The notes: generated from the letters alone by a model not told the origin. Counted from the first letter of the stretch, positions 40,833-49,828 are shown. The stretch: 49,828 bases of DNA from Streptomyces albiflavescens (GCF_014645835.1 NZ_BMMM01000006.1:344869-394696); one strand, 5' to 3'. Numbers and translations: made by a program.

Positions 40833-41414
40833 CTACTCCGCAAGGCTGTTCACCCCATCGACAGCGATCGCTGAAGCAGCAGCGTGGACAAAAGCCAAGT
40901 ACGCCCTGTGGGACTCCTGACTCAGCTCATCTAGCGAAGCTATTGCTTCCGGGGCGCCACCGCCGTCGCGTTGGAACTGGACGAGGCAGACATGGACTTG
41001 AGCTTTGAATTCCAAGAACGCTCCCCGGCAGTCGGCCGCCGCCTGCGTTACTGTCGGTGGTCCTTCAACGGCAACCTGTGCGTAGCGATGGCCATGGGAA
41101 TGGTCGTCCGCATGTGTGGACTCGTAAGCCTCTTGAGCCGCCCTCATCCTGTCTTCATAGGCTGCGGGATACCTGTTTTCAGCAACGACCTGGAGGCTGC
41201 TAATTGTCGTGACCATTTTGTTGTGATCTTTGAGTATTGCCTCGGCGAGCGCGATGTAGGCGGCTTTCCTGGGCTCTCTGATGATTCGCGCGTGTTCGGC
41301 CTGCAGTTGAGAGCGTGCCTGCGAGCGGGCTAGGAGTGCGCCTCCGATGCCTGCGCCTCCAGTGCCTATAGCTCCTACAGCAGCACCTAGTACAGCTGCG
41401 AGTCCTGCATCCAT
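40833..41414 (-). CDS. Single-TM helical protein (193 aa), accessory
   Basis: MDAGLAAVLGAAVGAIGTG, then GAGIGGALLARSQARSQLQAEHARI, then REPRKAAYIALAEAILKDHN. The layout is an N-terminal TM with glycines, a Gln/Arg helix, an REPR-K-YIAL segment familiar from many Streptomyces mobile-element proteins, and a helical C-terminal half (RGAFLEFKAQVHVCLVQFQR, SHRAYLAFVHAAASAIA). ATG 41414 was chosen; ATG 41423 and 41501 are in frame. It shares architecture with the 36.4 kb protein on the other strand. Function unknown. Confidence 0.72.
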   Translation of the reverse strand: MDAGLAAVLGAAVGAIGTGGAGIGGALLARSQARSQLQAEHARIIREPRKAAYIALAEAILKDHNKMVTTISSLQVVAENRYPAAYEDRMRAAQEAYESTHADDHSHGHRYAQVAVEGPPTVTQAAADCRGAFLEFKAQVHVCLVQFQRDGGGAPEAIASLDELSQESHRAYLAFVHAAASAIAVDGVNSLAE

Positions 41415-41596
41415 GTCTGGCATCCCGTCTGACCCGCCATAAGGCGCTGCTGGCGCTGGCCGTTCATTGGTTCCATCCTTACGTTCGGCACCCATACCCA
41501 CGACGGCGTCGTCGCATCTCGACCGGCTCCACCACCACTATCCCCAGCTCCCATCCCGTCCGCCGTCGACCCACACACCGTGGAGCGGGCGTGGTT

Positions 41597-41646
41597 CATG
41601 GCGTCCAGGTGGAGCGCGCCACTGTACGAACGACCTGGACGCCATG
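41597..41646. repeat. 14-bp perfect inverted repeat with 22-bp spacer
   Basis: CATGGCGTCCAGGT (41597-41610) and ACCTGGACGCCATG (41633-41646). It lies between the TM-helical gene and the excisionase gene. It could be a recombination or replication-related site of the element, or a cruciform or transcription signal. Confidence 0.7.
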
Positions 41647-41930
41647 GGCCGCGTCTGCTCGGCTTCGCCTGGGTCGATGGTGGACGGGATGGGAGCTCCC
41701 CGCGCACGCCCCTACGGACCCGCGGCCGCGAACGGCGCCCCCTCCATCCCGGTGCCGGCCGATCCCCGCCGGAGGCATCGTTCTGACCGCGGCCTTGCCC
41801 GTTTGGGTTTCTACTCAGGGCCGTAACTCGCTTGCGGCCCCAGGGGCCGGCCCCGGCGCCGAAGGCGCAGAGGGGTCGGTTCCCAAGGGGCCAGCCCGCG
41901 CTGTGCGCGGGCCCTTGACAACGAGGGGGA
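41647..41930. other. Non-coding stretch before the excisionase with C/G-rich palindromes
   Basis: No supported gene. The notable parts are GGGGCCGGCCCC near 41850 and the GCCCGCG-ctgtg-CGCGGGC hairpin (41894-41912), 18 bases before the excisionase ATG. Together with the inverted repeat at 41597-41646 this could be the leader of the excision module. Confidence 0.45.
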
Positions 41931-42161
41931 ATGGCAGTGAACGGATCACCTGACCTCTCGGTCGTGGCCGTGGACCCGACGTTGGTCCTGCTGACGGTCG
42001 AAGAAGCCGCGAGGCGTCTCGGGGTCGGCCGTACGACGTGCTTCAAGCTCGTCAGCACCGGAGAGCTTGAGTCCGTGACGGTGGGTCGGCTGCGCCGTGT
42101 CCCTGCCGATGCCCTGCCTGTCTACGTCGCCACGCTGCCCCACGCCGCGCTGGCTGCGTGA
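41931..42161 (+). CDS. Helix-turn-helix excisionase-like DNA-binding protein
   Basis: 76 residues with a MerR/Xis-type HTH: LLTVEEAARRLGVGRTTCFKLVSTGELESVTVGRLRRVPADAL. ATG 41931 has GAGGGGGA upstream; GTG 41937 is possible. It ends 9 bases before the integrase, the classical xis-int arrangement of actinomycete integrative elements, in which it directs excision. Confidence 0.9.
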   Translation: MAVNGSPDLSVVAVDPTLVLLTVEEAARRLGVGRTTCFKLVSTGELESVTVGRLRRVPADALPVYVATLPHAALAA

Positions 42162-42170
42162 GGGGCGGAC

Positions 42171-43244
42171 ATGGCAGAGAAGAAAGGGACTCGGCAGCCC
42201 AACGGCGCGTCAACGATCTACTTCGGCAAGGACGGCAAGTGGCACGGCCGGGTGACCGTCGGCGTCCGCGATGACGGCAAGCCCGACCGCCGTCACGTCG
42301 AGCGGAAGACAAAGGCCGAGGTGACCAAGGCTGTCCGCGAGATGGAGCGAGCCCGGGACGACAAGAGCCGGAAGATGCAGGACTCTGGGAGCTCCGCCGG
42401 CACCGCCCACCATGTTCACCGGACGGTCCGGGTCGCCCTCGGTGAGGCGGTGCGGCGCGGGCACATCCCGACCAACGTGGCTGAGATCGCCAAGGCTCCC
42501 CGGCTCGAAGAGGAGGACATCGAGCCGTACACGATCGAAGAGGTGCAGAGCCTGCTTGTGGAGGCGGCCAAGCTGCGCAACAGCGCCCGTTGGGTCGTTG
42601 CCCTCGCCCTGGGCCTGCGGCAAGGGGAGGCGCTCGGACTCCACTGGGAGGACGTCGACCTCGAAGCGGGGTACGTCCGCATCCGTAAGAACCGGCTGCG
42701 CCCCAAGTACGGGCACGGCTGCGGTGCCAACCCGTGTGGCAGGAAGGCGAGCTACTGCCCTAAGCGCGAGCAGACCAGGCGTGAGCACAAGTCCACCAAG
42801 ACGCGCGCGGGACGACGCACCATCGGCCTGCCCGATCCGCTGATCAAGATTCTCCGCCAGCACCAGGAAACACAGGAGCGAGAGCGGGTCGCGGCTGGTG
42901 CCGACTGGGAGGGCAAGGGGTACGTCTTCGCCTCGCCGACCGGTGGGCCCCTGAGCCCGAACACCGACTTCCACATCTGGAAGCGGCTGCTTCTGGACGC
43001 CGACATTCGAGACGGCCGACTTCATGACGCTCGCCACACCGCCGCGACCGTGCTTCTGATCCTCGGCGTCCCAGACGTCGTGATCGACTCGATCATGGGT
43101 TGGGAGCCTGGGGGAGCGGCCAGGATGCGTGCTCGGTACATGCATGTGACCGGGACCATGATCCGCAAGGTCGCCCAGCAAGTCGGAGACGCGCTCTGGG
43201 TGCTGCCCGGAACCGGCACCGGCACCGAAGAAAAAACCAACTGA
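42171..43244 (+). CDS. Tyrosine site-specific integrase, apparently lacking the core-binding domain
   Basis: 357 residues, shorter than the ~410-420 usual for these elements. An AP2-like arm-binding start (IYFGKDGKWHGRVTVGVRDDGKPDRR) runs to REMERARDDKSRKMQDSG, then SSAGTAHHVHRTVRVALGEAV joins directly. Homologues have about 60 residues of SAM-like domain between those points. The catalytic domain has Arg in ALGLRQGEALGL, a Cys-rich insert (HGCGANPCGRKASYC), HDARHTAATVLL, MGW and Tyr in RARYMHVTG. Likely inactive as a recombinase, though all catalytic residues remain. Terminator and tRNA-Ser(GGA) follow. Confidence 0.87.
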   Translation: MAEKKGTRQPNGASTIYFGKDGKWHGRVTVGVRDDGKPDRRHVERKTKAEVTKAVREMERARDDKSRKMQDSGSSAGTAHHVHRTVRVALGEAVRRGHIPTNVAEIAKAPRLEEEDIEPYTIEEVQSLLVEAAKLRNSARWVVALALGLRQGEALGLHWEDVDLEAGYVRIRKNRLRPKYGHGCGANPCGRKASYCPKREQTRREHKSTKTRAGRRTIGLPDPLIKILRQHQETQERERVAAGADWEGKGYVFASPTGGPLSPNTDFHIWKRLLLDADIRDGRLHDARHTAATVLLILGVPDVVIDSIMGWEPGGAARMRARYMHVTGTMIRKVAQQVGDALWVLPGTGTGTEEKTN

Positions 43245-43267
43245 GACGGAAACTGAGACGGAAAACG

Positions 43268-43303
43268 TCGAAGGGCCCCACCGCGAACGGTGGGGCCCTT
43301 CGA
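43268..43303. terminator. Perfect 16-bp hairpin between integrase and tRNA-Ser
   Basis: TCGAAGGGCCCCACCG (43268-43283), loop CGAA, CGGTGGGGCCCTTCGA (43288-43303). It can terminate the integrase transcript on the plus strand and the tRNA transcript on the minus strand. Confidence 0.87.
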
Positions 43304-43323
43304 CATCGTGCCCGGTGAGGCAC

Positions 43324-43411
43324 TGGCGGAGGATACGAGATTCGAACTCGTGAGGGGTTGCCCCCAACACGCTTTCCAAGCGTGCGCCCTAGGCCTCTAG
43401 GCGAATCCTCC
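43324..43411 (-). tRNA. tRNA-Ser (anticodon GGA, reads UCC/UCU)
   Basis: 88 nt including an encoded CCA (43326-43324). Acceptor stem GGAGGAT/ATCCTCC, anticodon stem-loop CACGC-TTGGAAA-GCGTG with anticodon GGA, a long class II variable arm, T-arm CGAGTTCGAATCTCG. Its 3' end faces the integrase, so it is the probable attachment site of the element; no second copy of the 3' end was seen in the window. Confidence 0.95.
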
Positions 43412-43507
43412 GCCGCAAACAATACAAGACGTTGAGGAGTGCTCGCGAACCCGTTCCCCCCGCTCGGATCGGGTTCGTTCCTCCCACTCGGATCAGGTAC
43501 TCTGTGC

Positions 43508-43599
43508 GGAGCCCCTCACGTGGCGCTATCTGACTGAACTCCCCCAGGGCCGGAAGGCAGCAAGGGTAGGTTGGCTCTGGCGGGTGCGTGGGGGGCGTT
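43508..43599 (+). ncRNA. ffs: Small signal-recognition-particle RNA (4.5S-type)
   Basis: The domain IV core GGGCCGGAAGGCAGCAAGGGT is present at about 43548-43567, with the GGAA tetraloop and the A-C rich internal bulge that Ffh binds. The ends, GCCCCTCACG (from 43511) and CGTGGGGGGC (to about 43596), pair to close the hairpin. Length about 90 nt fits the bacterial small form. It lies just upstream of dnaX, as in other actinobacteria. Exact ends are estimated. Confidence 0.9.
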
Positions 43600-43723
43600 T
43601 GCGTTTGCGGGGGATGCCGGGAAGCGATCCTCCGGGACGCCAGACACGGCGGGGACGCGATCCCCAGGGAGTAGGGGACGCCGGGGTTGCGTTGTCGAGC
43701 GGCCCCTGTTGTCAGTGGGCGCC

Positions 43724-43729
43724 TATAAC
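43724..43729 (+). promoter_or_regulatory. Putative -10 hexamer for leaderless dnaX mRNA
   Basis: TATAAC ends 9 bases before GTG 43739, where transcription would start near the start codon. No Shine-Dalgarno lies between, and no -35 at standard spacing was seen. Confidence 0.4.
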
Positions 43730-43738
43730 CTCGTATGC

Positions 43739-45997
43739 GTGTCGTCTCTCGCGCTGTACCGCCGCTATCGCCCGGAGTCGTTCGCCGAGGTCATCGGGCA
43801 GGAGCATGTCACCGACCCGTTGCAGCAGGCGCTGCGGAACAACCGGGTCAATCACGCGTACCTGTTCAGCGGTCCGCGCGGGTGCGGCAAGACGACCAGT
43901 GCGCGGATTCTGGCGCGGTGTCTGAACTGCGAGCAGGGGCCTACGCCGACGCCCTGCGGGGAGTGCCAGTCGTGCCGTGATCTCGCACGGAACGGTCCGG
44001 GGTCCATCGACGTCATCGAGATCGACGCCGCCTCGCACGGCGGTGTCGATGACGCCCGTGACCTGCGGGAAAAGGCCTTCTTCGGGCCGGCGAGCAGTCG
44101 GTACAAGATCTACATCATCGACGAGGCCCACATGGTCACGTCGGCCGGCTTCAACGCGCTGCTGAAGGTCGTCGAGGAGCCACCGGAGCACCTCAAGTTC
44201 ATCTTCGCCACCACGGAGCCCGAGAAGGTCATCGGGACGATTCGTTCGCGGACGCATCACTATCCGTTCCGGCTCGTGCCGCCGGGGACCCTGAGGGAGT
44301 ACCTGGGCGAGGTCTGCGGGCATGAGGGCATTCCCGTCGAGGACGGGGTGCTTCCGCTGGTCGTTCGGGCCGGCGCGGGGTCCGTGCGTGACTCCATGTC
44401 CGTCATGGACCAGCTGCTCGCGGGGGCGGGCGAGGCCGGTGTGACGTATGCCATGGCGACCTCGCTGCTCGGGTACACGGACGGGTCACTGCTCGATTCC
44501 GTCGTCGAGGCCTTCGCCTCCGGTGACGGCGCCGCGGCCTTCGAAGTCGTGGACCGGGTCATCGAGGGGGGTAACGATCCCCGGCGGTTCGTCGCCGACC
44601 TGCTGGAGCGGCTGCGGGATCTCGTCATTCTGGCCGCCGTGCCCGATGCCGCGGAGAAGGGACTCATCGACGCTCCGGCCGATGTGGTGGAGCGGATGCA
44701 GGCCCAGGCCGGGGTCTTCGGCGCGGCCGAGCTGAGCCGCGCCGCCGACCTCGTGAACGAGGGGCTGACGGAGATGCGCGGCGCCACCTCGCCGCGGCTC
44801 CAGCTCGAACTCATCTGCGCGCGCGTGATGCTGCCCGCCGCGTACGGGGACGAGCGGTCCGTCATGGCCCGGCTGGACCGTATCGAGCGCGGGGTGAACT
44901 TCTCCGGTGGCGGGGGCGGCCCTGTCATGGGGTACGTGCCCGGGCCCGAGGTGCATGGTGCGGCGCCCATGCCGGCGGGGCAGGCGGTTCCTCCGGGAAG
45001 CGGGCCCGCGGCGGCTCGCGCGGCGGTGCGGGGCGCTGGACCTGGCGGAGGCGGTTCTGGCGTCGGTGCCGCGCCCGGCGCGGGAGTGGCTCCCGAGCCG
45101 GCCGTGCCCGCGGCTCCCGCGGCCGGCGCGCCCCCTGCCGCCCCGGCGGCTCCTCCCGCGGCCGCGCAGCCGCAGGCTCCGGCCGCTTCGCCCCCGGCGG
45201 GCGCTCCGGCGGGGGCCGCGCCCGGTGCCTGGCCCACCGCCACGGCGGCGGGTAGTGGCCGGCGTCCCGGAGGGTGGCCGACGACGGCTCCCGCGGGTGG
45301 GGGGCAGCCTCCGGCACCGTCGGCTCCCGCTCCCGCTCCGGTGCCCACGCCCGCCGCCGCTCCTGCCGCGGCCGCACCCACCCCTGCCGCGGCTCCGCCC
45401 TCCGGCGGCCCCGACCCCCGCATGCTGTGGCCGAACATCCTGGAGGCGGTGAAGAACCGCCGCCGGTTCACCTGGATCCTGCTCAGCCAGAACGCGCAGG
45501 TGACCGGATTCGACGGCACGACCCTGCAGATCGGCTTCGTCAACGCGGGCGCGCGGGACAACTTCGCGAGCAGCGGCAGCGAGGAGGTGCTGCGGCAGGC
45601 GCTGTCCGAGCAGTTCAACGTCCAGTGGAAGATCGAGGCGATCGTCGACGCCTCGGGCGGTTCGGGCGGCTCCGCGCCGTCGGCTCCCGCCGGTTCCGGG
45701 TTCGGCGGCGGTGGTTACGGCGCGGCCCCGGCCGCCCCGCGCCCCGCGCCCCAGCAGCCGCCGGCACCGGCACCGCGCCCCGCGGCTCCCCAGGGCGGCC
45801 CGTCCGCGGGCCACGCCCCGGCCGCGCCCGCCCCGGTACCGACCCCTCCTCCGGCCCCCGAACCGCCTCCGGTCGCCCCCGAGGACGACATCCCCGAGGA
45901 CGACGACCCCGACCTCGACGAGTCAGCCCTCTCGGGCCACGACCTGATCGTTCGAGAGCTGGGGGCGACGGTGGTGGAGGAGTTTTCCAACGAGTGA
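43739..45997 (+). CDS. dnaX: DNA polymerase III subunits gamma and tau
   Basis: 752 residues. The clamp-loader ATPase starts MSSLALYRRYRPESFAEVIGQ; Walker A is FSGPRGCGKTTSARIL; the zinc site is CLNCEQGPTPTPCGECQSC; Walker B is YIIDEAHMVT, followed by the arginine-finger-type motif in the second part and the RDSMSVMDQLLAG region. Residues about 400-580 are a Pro/Ala-rich linker. The tau-like C-terminal domain (ILEAVKNRRRFTWILLSQNAQV) follows, then another Pro-rich stretch and an acidic end. GTG 43739 starts exactly at the family N-terminus; a longer upstream frame runs through the SRP RNA and is wrong. Confidence 0.95.
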   Translation: MSSLALYRRYRPESFAEVIGQEHVTDPLQQALRNNRVNHAYLFSGPRGCGKTTSARILARCLNCEQGPTPTPCGECQSCRDLARNGPGSIDVIEIDAASHGGVDDARDLREKAFFGPASSRYKIYIIDEAHMVTSAGFNALLKVVEEPPEHLKFIFATTEPEKVIGTIRSRTHHYPFRLVPPGTLREYLGEVCGHEGIPVEDGVLPLVVRAGAGSVRDSMSVMDQLLAGAGEAGVTYAMATSLLGYTDGSLLDSVVEAFASGDGAAAFEVVDRVIEGGNDPRRFVADLLERLRDLVILAAVPDAAEKGLIDAPADVVERMQAQAGVFGAAELSRAADLVNEGLTEMRGATSPRLQLELICARVMLPAAYGDERSVMARLDRIERGVNFSGGGGGPVMGYVPGPEVHGAAPMPAGQAVPPGSGPAAARAAVRGAGPGGGGSGVGAAPGAGVAPEPAVPAAPAAGAPPAAPAAPPAAAQPQAPAASPPAGAPAGAAPGAWPTATAAGSGRRPGGWPTTAPAGGGQPPAPSAPAPAPVPTPAAAPAAAAPTPAAAPPSGGPDPRMLWPNILEAVKNRRRFTWILLSQNAQVTGFDGTTLQIGFVNAGARDNFASSGSEEVLRQALSEQFNVQWKIEAIVDASGGSGGSAPSAPAGSGFGGGGYGAAPAAPRPAPQQPPAPAPRPAAPQGGPSAGHAPAAPAPVPTPPPAPEPPPVAPEDDIPEDDDPDLDESALSGHDLIVRELGATVVEEFSNE

Positions 45998-46082
45998 CGA
46001 GTGACCCCTTTTCGGAGGATCGCACCAGCGCCCCGTGCCCCCCGCTTCGGCAGCCCGCACAAGGGCACCTGCCCCCGGCGGT

Positions 46083-46088
46083 TAGGCT
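46083..46088 (+). promoter_or_regulatory. Putative -10 hexamer for leaderless purD mRNA
   Basis: TAGGCT ends 6 bases before GTG 46095, so RNA would begin at or near the start codon, with no Shine-Dalgarno between. Confidence 0.45.
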
Positions 46089-46094
46089 GACCCC

Positions 46095-47348
<1,254 letters not shown>

Positions 47349-47415
47349 CCCCGGTCGCGGCCCCGTCGCACCCGCTCATCCCGCCGAGGCGTCCTCGCCG
47401 CTCGGCAAGCTCCCG

Positions 47416-47445
47416 GGCCCCGGATTCCACACGGAATCCGGGGCC
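47416..47445 (+). terminator. Hairpin terminator of purD
   Basis: A perfect 13-bp stem GGCCCCGGATTCC (47416-47428) with GGAATCCGGGGCC (47433-47445), loop ACAC, 67 bases after the stop; the sequence after it begins TCTTG. Imperfect copies of GGATTTCTGTA follow at about 47456-47510. Confidence 0.8.
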
Positions 47446-47682
47446 TCTTGCCACACGGATTTCTGTATGGGTTTCTGCACGTCGGCCCGCATGGATTTCT
47501 GTACGGAACCGGGGCCTGATCGTTGCCCACCGTCATTCACCTTTCCCCAAAGCCATTCCATCGAGTGACCGATGCCGCATCCGGCTGACGGGGGCCGAGG
47601 CCCCAACTAGGGTGCGGCGAAAGCGTTCCGGCACTTGGCCCACCGGCATTGCGATGTCAGTGATGGGTGCCACAGTGGGGGA

Positions 47683-47766
47683 GTGAGCAACGCCAGGGCA
47701 TCCGTCAGTGCGGGCTGCGAGACAGCCGGTGCGGGGCGGACAGTAGGGGGTGACGTCCGGTCGTGA
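47683..47766 (+). CDS. Candidate 27-aa upstream ORF coupled to the M48-like gene
   Basis: GTG 47683 follows GGGGGAG by a few bases; the peptide reads MSNARASVSAGCETAGAG, then RTVGGDVRS. Its TGA (47764-47766) overlaps the GTG start of the next gene by the GTGA junction used for translational coupling elsewhere in this window. It could be a leader peptide that sets ribosome loading for the membrane protein. The composition is not strongly coding-like, so confidence is low. Confidence 0.35.
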   Translation: MSNARASVSAGCETAGAGRTVGGDVRS

Positions 47767-49571
47767 CCGGTATGGGTGTGGAGGTGGGCGCGCAGGCCGC
47801 GCGTTCCCGGGCTCTCGCCGTGCTGCGCATCCGCAGCAGGGCGCTGGCCGTCGCCCTGCTGCCCGCGGCCGTCGCCGTCGTGCTGCTCGTCGGAGGCTCC
47901 ACCGGCCATATCGTCGGCGGGCACTGGGGGATCACGCGCTGGATCATCTCGGTCCTGGCCGCGATCGTCCTCCTAGCCGCCGCGGGCATCGGGCTCGTCG
48001 TGGCCCGCTCGCGGCCGGCCGTGAGTCCCACCGTGCCGATCGCCGAGGAATCGGCGCCCGATCTCTACCGCATGGTGCGCGACCTGGCCGACCGCCTCGA
48101 CGTCCCGGCTCCCTCGGCGATAGCGCTCACCCCCGACTGCGACAGCTGGCTGGAGGACCGCACCCACCCGGCACACGGCCCGCCCCCGCCCGAGGGCAGG
48201 GACGAGATACGTGGAGCGCGGAGCGTACGGGGTCTGTCGACGCAGCCCCGCCGTGCCCCCTCCGCCCCCGTCCTCGTCATAGGCTCCCCCTTCCTTTGGT
48301 GGATGCGGGTCGGGGAACTGCGCGCGGTCCTCGCCCCGGTCGTCGCCGGTACGGGCCCGTCGGCGCACCCCGACATAGCCGCGGCCCGTCGCTTCGTACG
48401 CGGTCTGGACGCGGCCGTGGCCGTGACGTCGGCGCCCACCCGCGGCCCGCTCTCCCGCACGGTGCTCGGCGGAGTCGGCTGGGTGACCCGTCTGCTGCTG
48501 CGCAGCTGCCGAGGCCACGCGGCCGAGATGGAACGTGGCGTGGCGGCCGCCGCGGCCGAGCGTGCACAGGCTGTGGATTACGGCCTGCGGATCGTCGCGC
48601 AGGAGCAGGTGGGTCTGGCGTACGCGGGCTGGGACCGGCTCCTGACCCGGGTCGCGCTGCCCGCCTGGCGGATGGGCCGTTGGCCGTCCCGGCTGGACGC
48701 GGGCGTTGTCGCGGCCCTCACCGAACTGTCCCGCCGTGACCGCCTGGCCGAGGGCTTCGCCTCCCGCCTCGGTGAGCGCCCCGCCTGCGACCTGCTCGAA
48801 GAGCCCGGCACGGTGGACGAGGCGGCCTCGCTCCTCGCCGCCCGCCTCTTCCACGGCGGCCCCGCCGAGTCCGGGCCCGACTGGGCGCCGGTCAGTTGGC
48901 AGGACTACCCGGACGAGGTCGTCGACCGCAAATGGCGCACCGACGCGGCCCGCCTCCACCGGGTGCTGGACGCGCTCGGCGTGCGGCACTCCACCGACCC
49001 GGCGGCGCGCGACGCGGAAGGACCGACGCTGACGCGTGTGATGGACCACCTGTCCGCGCGTCCGGAGGACCCGGACTCGGCTGACCTCGCCGCTTCTTGC
49101 GGGGACGCGTACGAGGCGATGGGGATGACCGAGGACGAGGACGACACGGACCTCTGCCTCGGGAACGAGCGGACGGCTTCGCTGGCGGCCGGGCTCAGAG
49201 CGGAGCTGGCCCGCGAGGAGGCGTCGGCGCCGGCGCCCGCCCCCGTCGGGGGCACGGAGCAGCAGGACCCAGGCCGGGCCCTCTGGGACGACGGGCTGCT
49301 CCCCCTCTTCCCCCTCCAGCCACCCCGCACGGGCCGGGAGCTCCTGGCCGACCACGTCACGGCGATGGTGTGCTGCGCCGCGATGGACACCGCCGGGGCG
49401 GCGCCGGGCCTCGACTGGCTCGACGGCCCGTCCCTCCTCGTCGACGGCGAACGCGCCGCCGACCTGGGTCCCCGCGTCCTCACTCTCGTCGAGACCGGCG
49501 ACTCCGCCCCCCTCCGCGACTGGCTCCGCCACCTCGGCGTCCGCCCGGAAAAACCGGTCCGCCTGGTCTGA
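47763..49571 (+). CDS. Membrane protein resembling an M48 peptidase without the zinc site
   Basis: 602 residues. Two N-terminal TMs (ALAVALLPAAVAVVLLVGG; ISVLAAIVLLAAAGIGLVVA) precede the M48-like region: YRMVRDLADRLDVPAPSAIALTPD, PVLVIGSPFLWWMRVGELRAVLAPVVAG. In M48 enzymes the last motif runs ELRAVLAHELGH; here PVVAG replaces HExxH, so no metalloprotease activity is expected. The remainder is helical, with a C-terminal domain (LLADHVTAMVCCAAMDT, DGPSLLVDGERA) unlike M48. Start GTG 47763 is coupled to a small upstream frame; ATG 47772 is possible. Conserved in my memory of this locus as an integral membrane protein. Confidence 0.78.
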   Translation: MTGMGVEVGAQAARSRALAVLRIRSRALAVALLPAAVAVVLLVGGSTGHIVGGHWGITRWIISVLAAIVLLAAAGIGLVVARSRPAVSPTVPIAEESAPDLYRMVRDLADRLDVPAPSAIALTPDCDSWLEDRTHPAHGPPPPEGRDEIRGARSVRGLSTQPRRAPSAPVLVIGSPFLWWMRVGELRAVLAPVVAGTGPSAHPDIAAARRFVRGLDAAVAVTSAPTRGPLSRTVLGGVGWVTRLLLRSCRGHAAEMERGVAAAAAERAQAVDYGLRIVAQEQVGLAYAGWDRLLTRVALPAWRMGRWPSRLDAGVVAALTELSRRDRLAEGFASRLGERPACDLLEEPGTVDEAASLLAARLFHGGPAESGPDWAPVSWQDYPDEVVDRKWRTDAARLHRVLDALGVRHSTDPAARDAEGPTLTRVMDHLSARPEDPDSADLAASCGDAYEAMGMTEDEDDTDLCLGNERTASLAAGLRAELAREEASAPAPAPVGGTEQQDPGRALWDDGLLPLFPLQPPRTGRELLADHVTAMVCCAAMDTAGAAPGLDWLDGPSLLVDGERAADLGPRVLTLVETGDSAPLRDWLRHLGVRPEKPVRLV

Positions 49572-49828
49572 GACCCCCGGCGCACCCCAGGAGTTTTTCA
49601 CCCCCTCCGCCCCGTACGTGCGGCTTGCCGCCCTCCCCGCTTCGGCCTGAACGGGGCGCAGGCAGGGCAACGGGATGCCCCCGCAGCCGCCGTCACACGC
49701 CCCCGGGCCGGAAGTGGCGGTAATTCCCACTCATCCGCAGCCGCCAGACCACGGAAGGGGCCGTGCCGGTACATCACATGCCCCGTCGCTTACGCGGTTG
49801 CCAACAGGCAGAGCTGTGAAAGCCAACC
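49572..49828. other. Window end without supported gene
   Basis: About 260 bases after the M48-like gene. No convincing start or family match was seen on either strand before the window ends. Confidence 0.4.

Noticed and set aside
43571..43738. Upstream extension of dnaX from ATG 43571
   Set aside because: This part overlaps the SRP RNA, and the family N-terminus (SSLALYRRYRPESF) starts at GTG 43739.

Overview
The window is high-GC actinobacterial DNA, almost certainly a Streptomyces chromosome. The signs are third-position GC bias, GTG and TTG starts, long antisense open frames, twin-arginine and lipobox exports, and an adjacent SigB-type sigma pair matching sigN/sigF. From memory, the gene order resembles the S. 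coelicolor stretch around SCO4020 to SCO4069. No rRNA, CRISPR array or complete insertion sequence was seen.

Layout. 1-7.4 kb: the end of an ABM-fold protein, an amidohydrolase, then a tightly overlapping four-gene unit made of a response regulator, a sensor kinase, a GT2-GtrA glycosyltransferase and a GT39-type membrane glycosyltransferase with a Gly/Asn/Gln-rich insert. 7.4-13.6 kb: a decayed MFS gene and a TetR regulator; then on the minus strand an F420/PPOX protein, a YceI protein, and a MarR-MFS operon. The MFS protein and the YceI protein both carry carboxypeptidase-regulatory-like beta domains. 13.4-17.3 kb: small membrane and lipoproteins, sigN, sigF, and a Dabb-domain protein. 17.6-25.8 kb: repeats, tRNA-Ser(CGA), tadA with its acidic partner gene, upp, a LytR_C protein, a HerA-like ATPase, small secreted proteins, an HdeD-like protein and an HhH-GPD repair protein.

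25.9-29.4 kb: an iron box lies between divergent genes for a siderophore-interacting protein and a penicillin-acylase/GNAT pair that fits the desG/desH siderophore-tailoring genes. 29.5-31.4 kb: a CopC-CopD-YtkA copper protein. 31.4-43.3 kb looks accessory. It holds a Tat lipoprotein of gamma-glutamylcyclotransferase fold, a sulfur cassette (ArsR-rhodanese divergent from MBL-rhodanese-rhodanese and an MFS transporter), two single-TM helical proteins of similar architecture, a HEAT-like protein, a cell-wall-binding-repeat protein, a small Cys-rich exported protein, and an excisionase plus tyrosine integrase abutting tRNA-Ser(GGA). The integrase appears to have lost its core-binding domain.

43.3-49.8 kb returns to core functions: tRNA-Ser(GGA), the small SRP RNA, dnaX, purD and a membrane protein that looks like an M48 peptidase without its zinc site. 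Several starts (upp, dnaX, purD) lack a ribosome binding site and sit 7-10 nt after a -10-like hexamer, suggesting leaderless mRNAs. Start choices, operators and terminators are inferred by eye. Gene symbols come from recognising the protein sequence, not from a database search.
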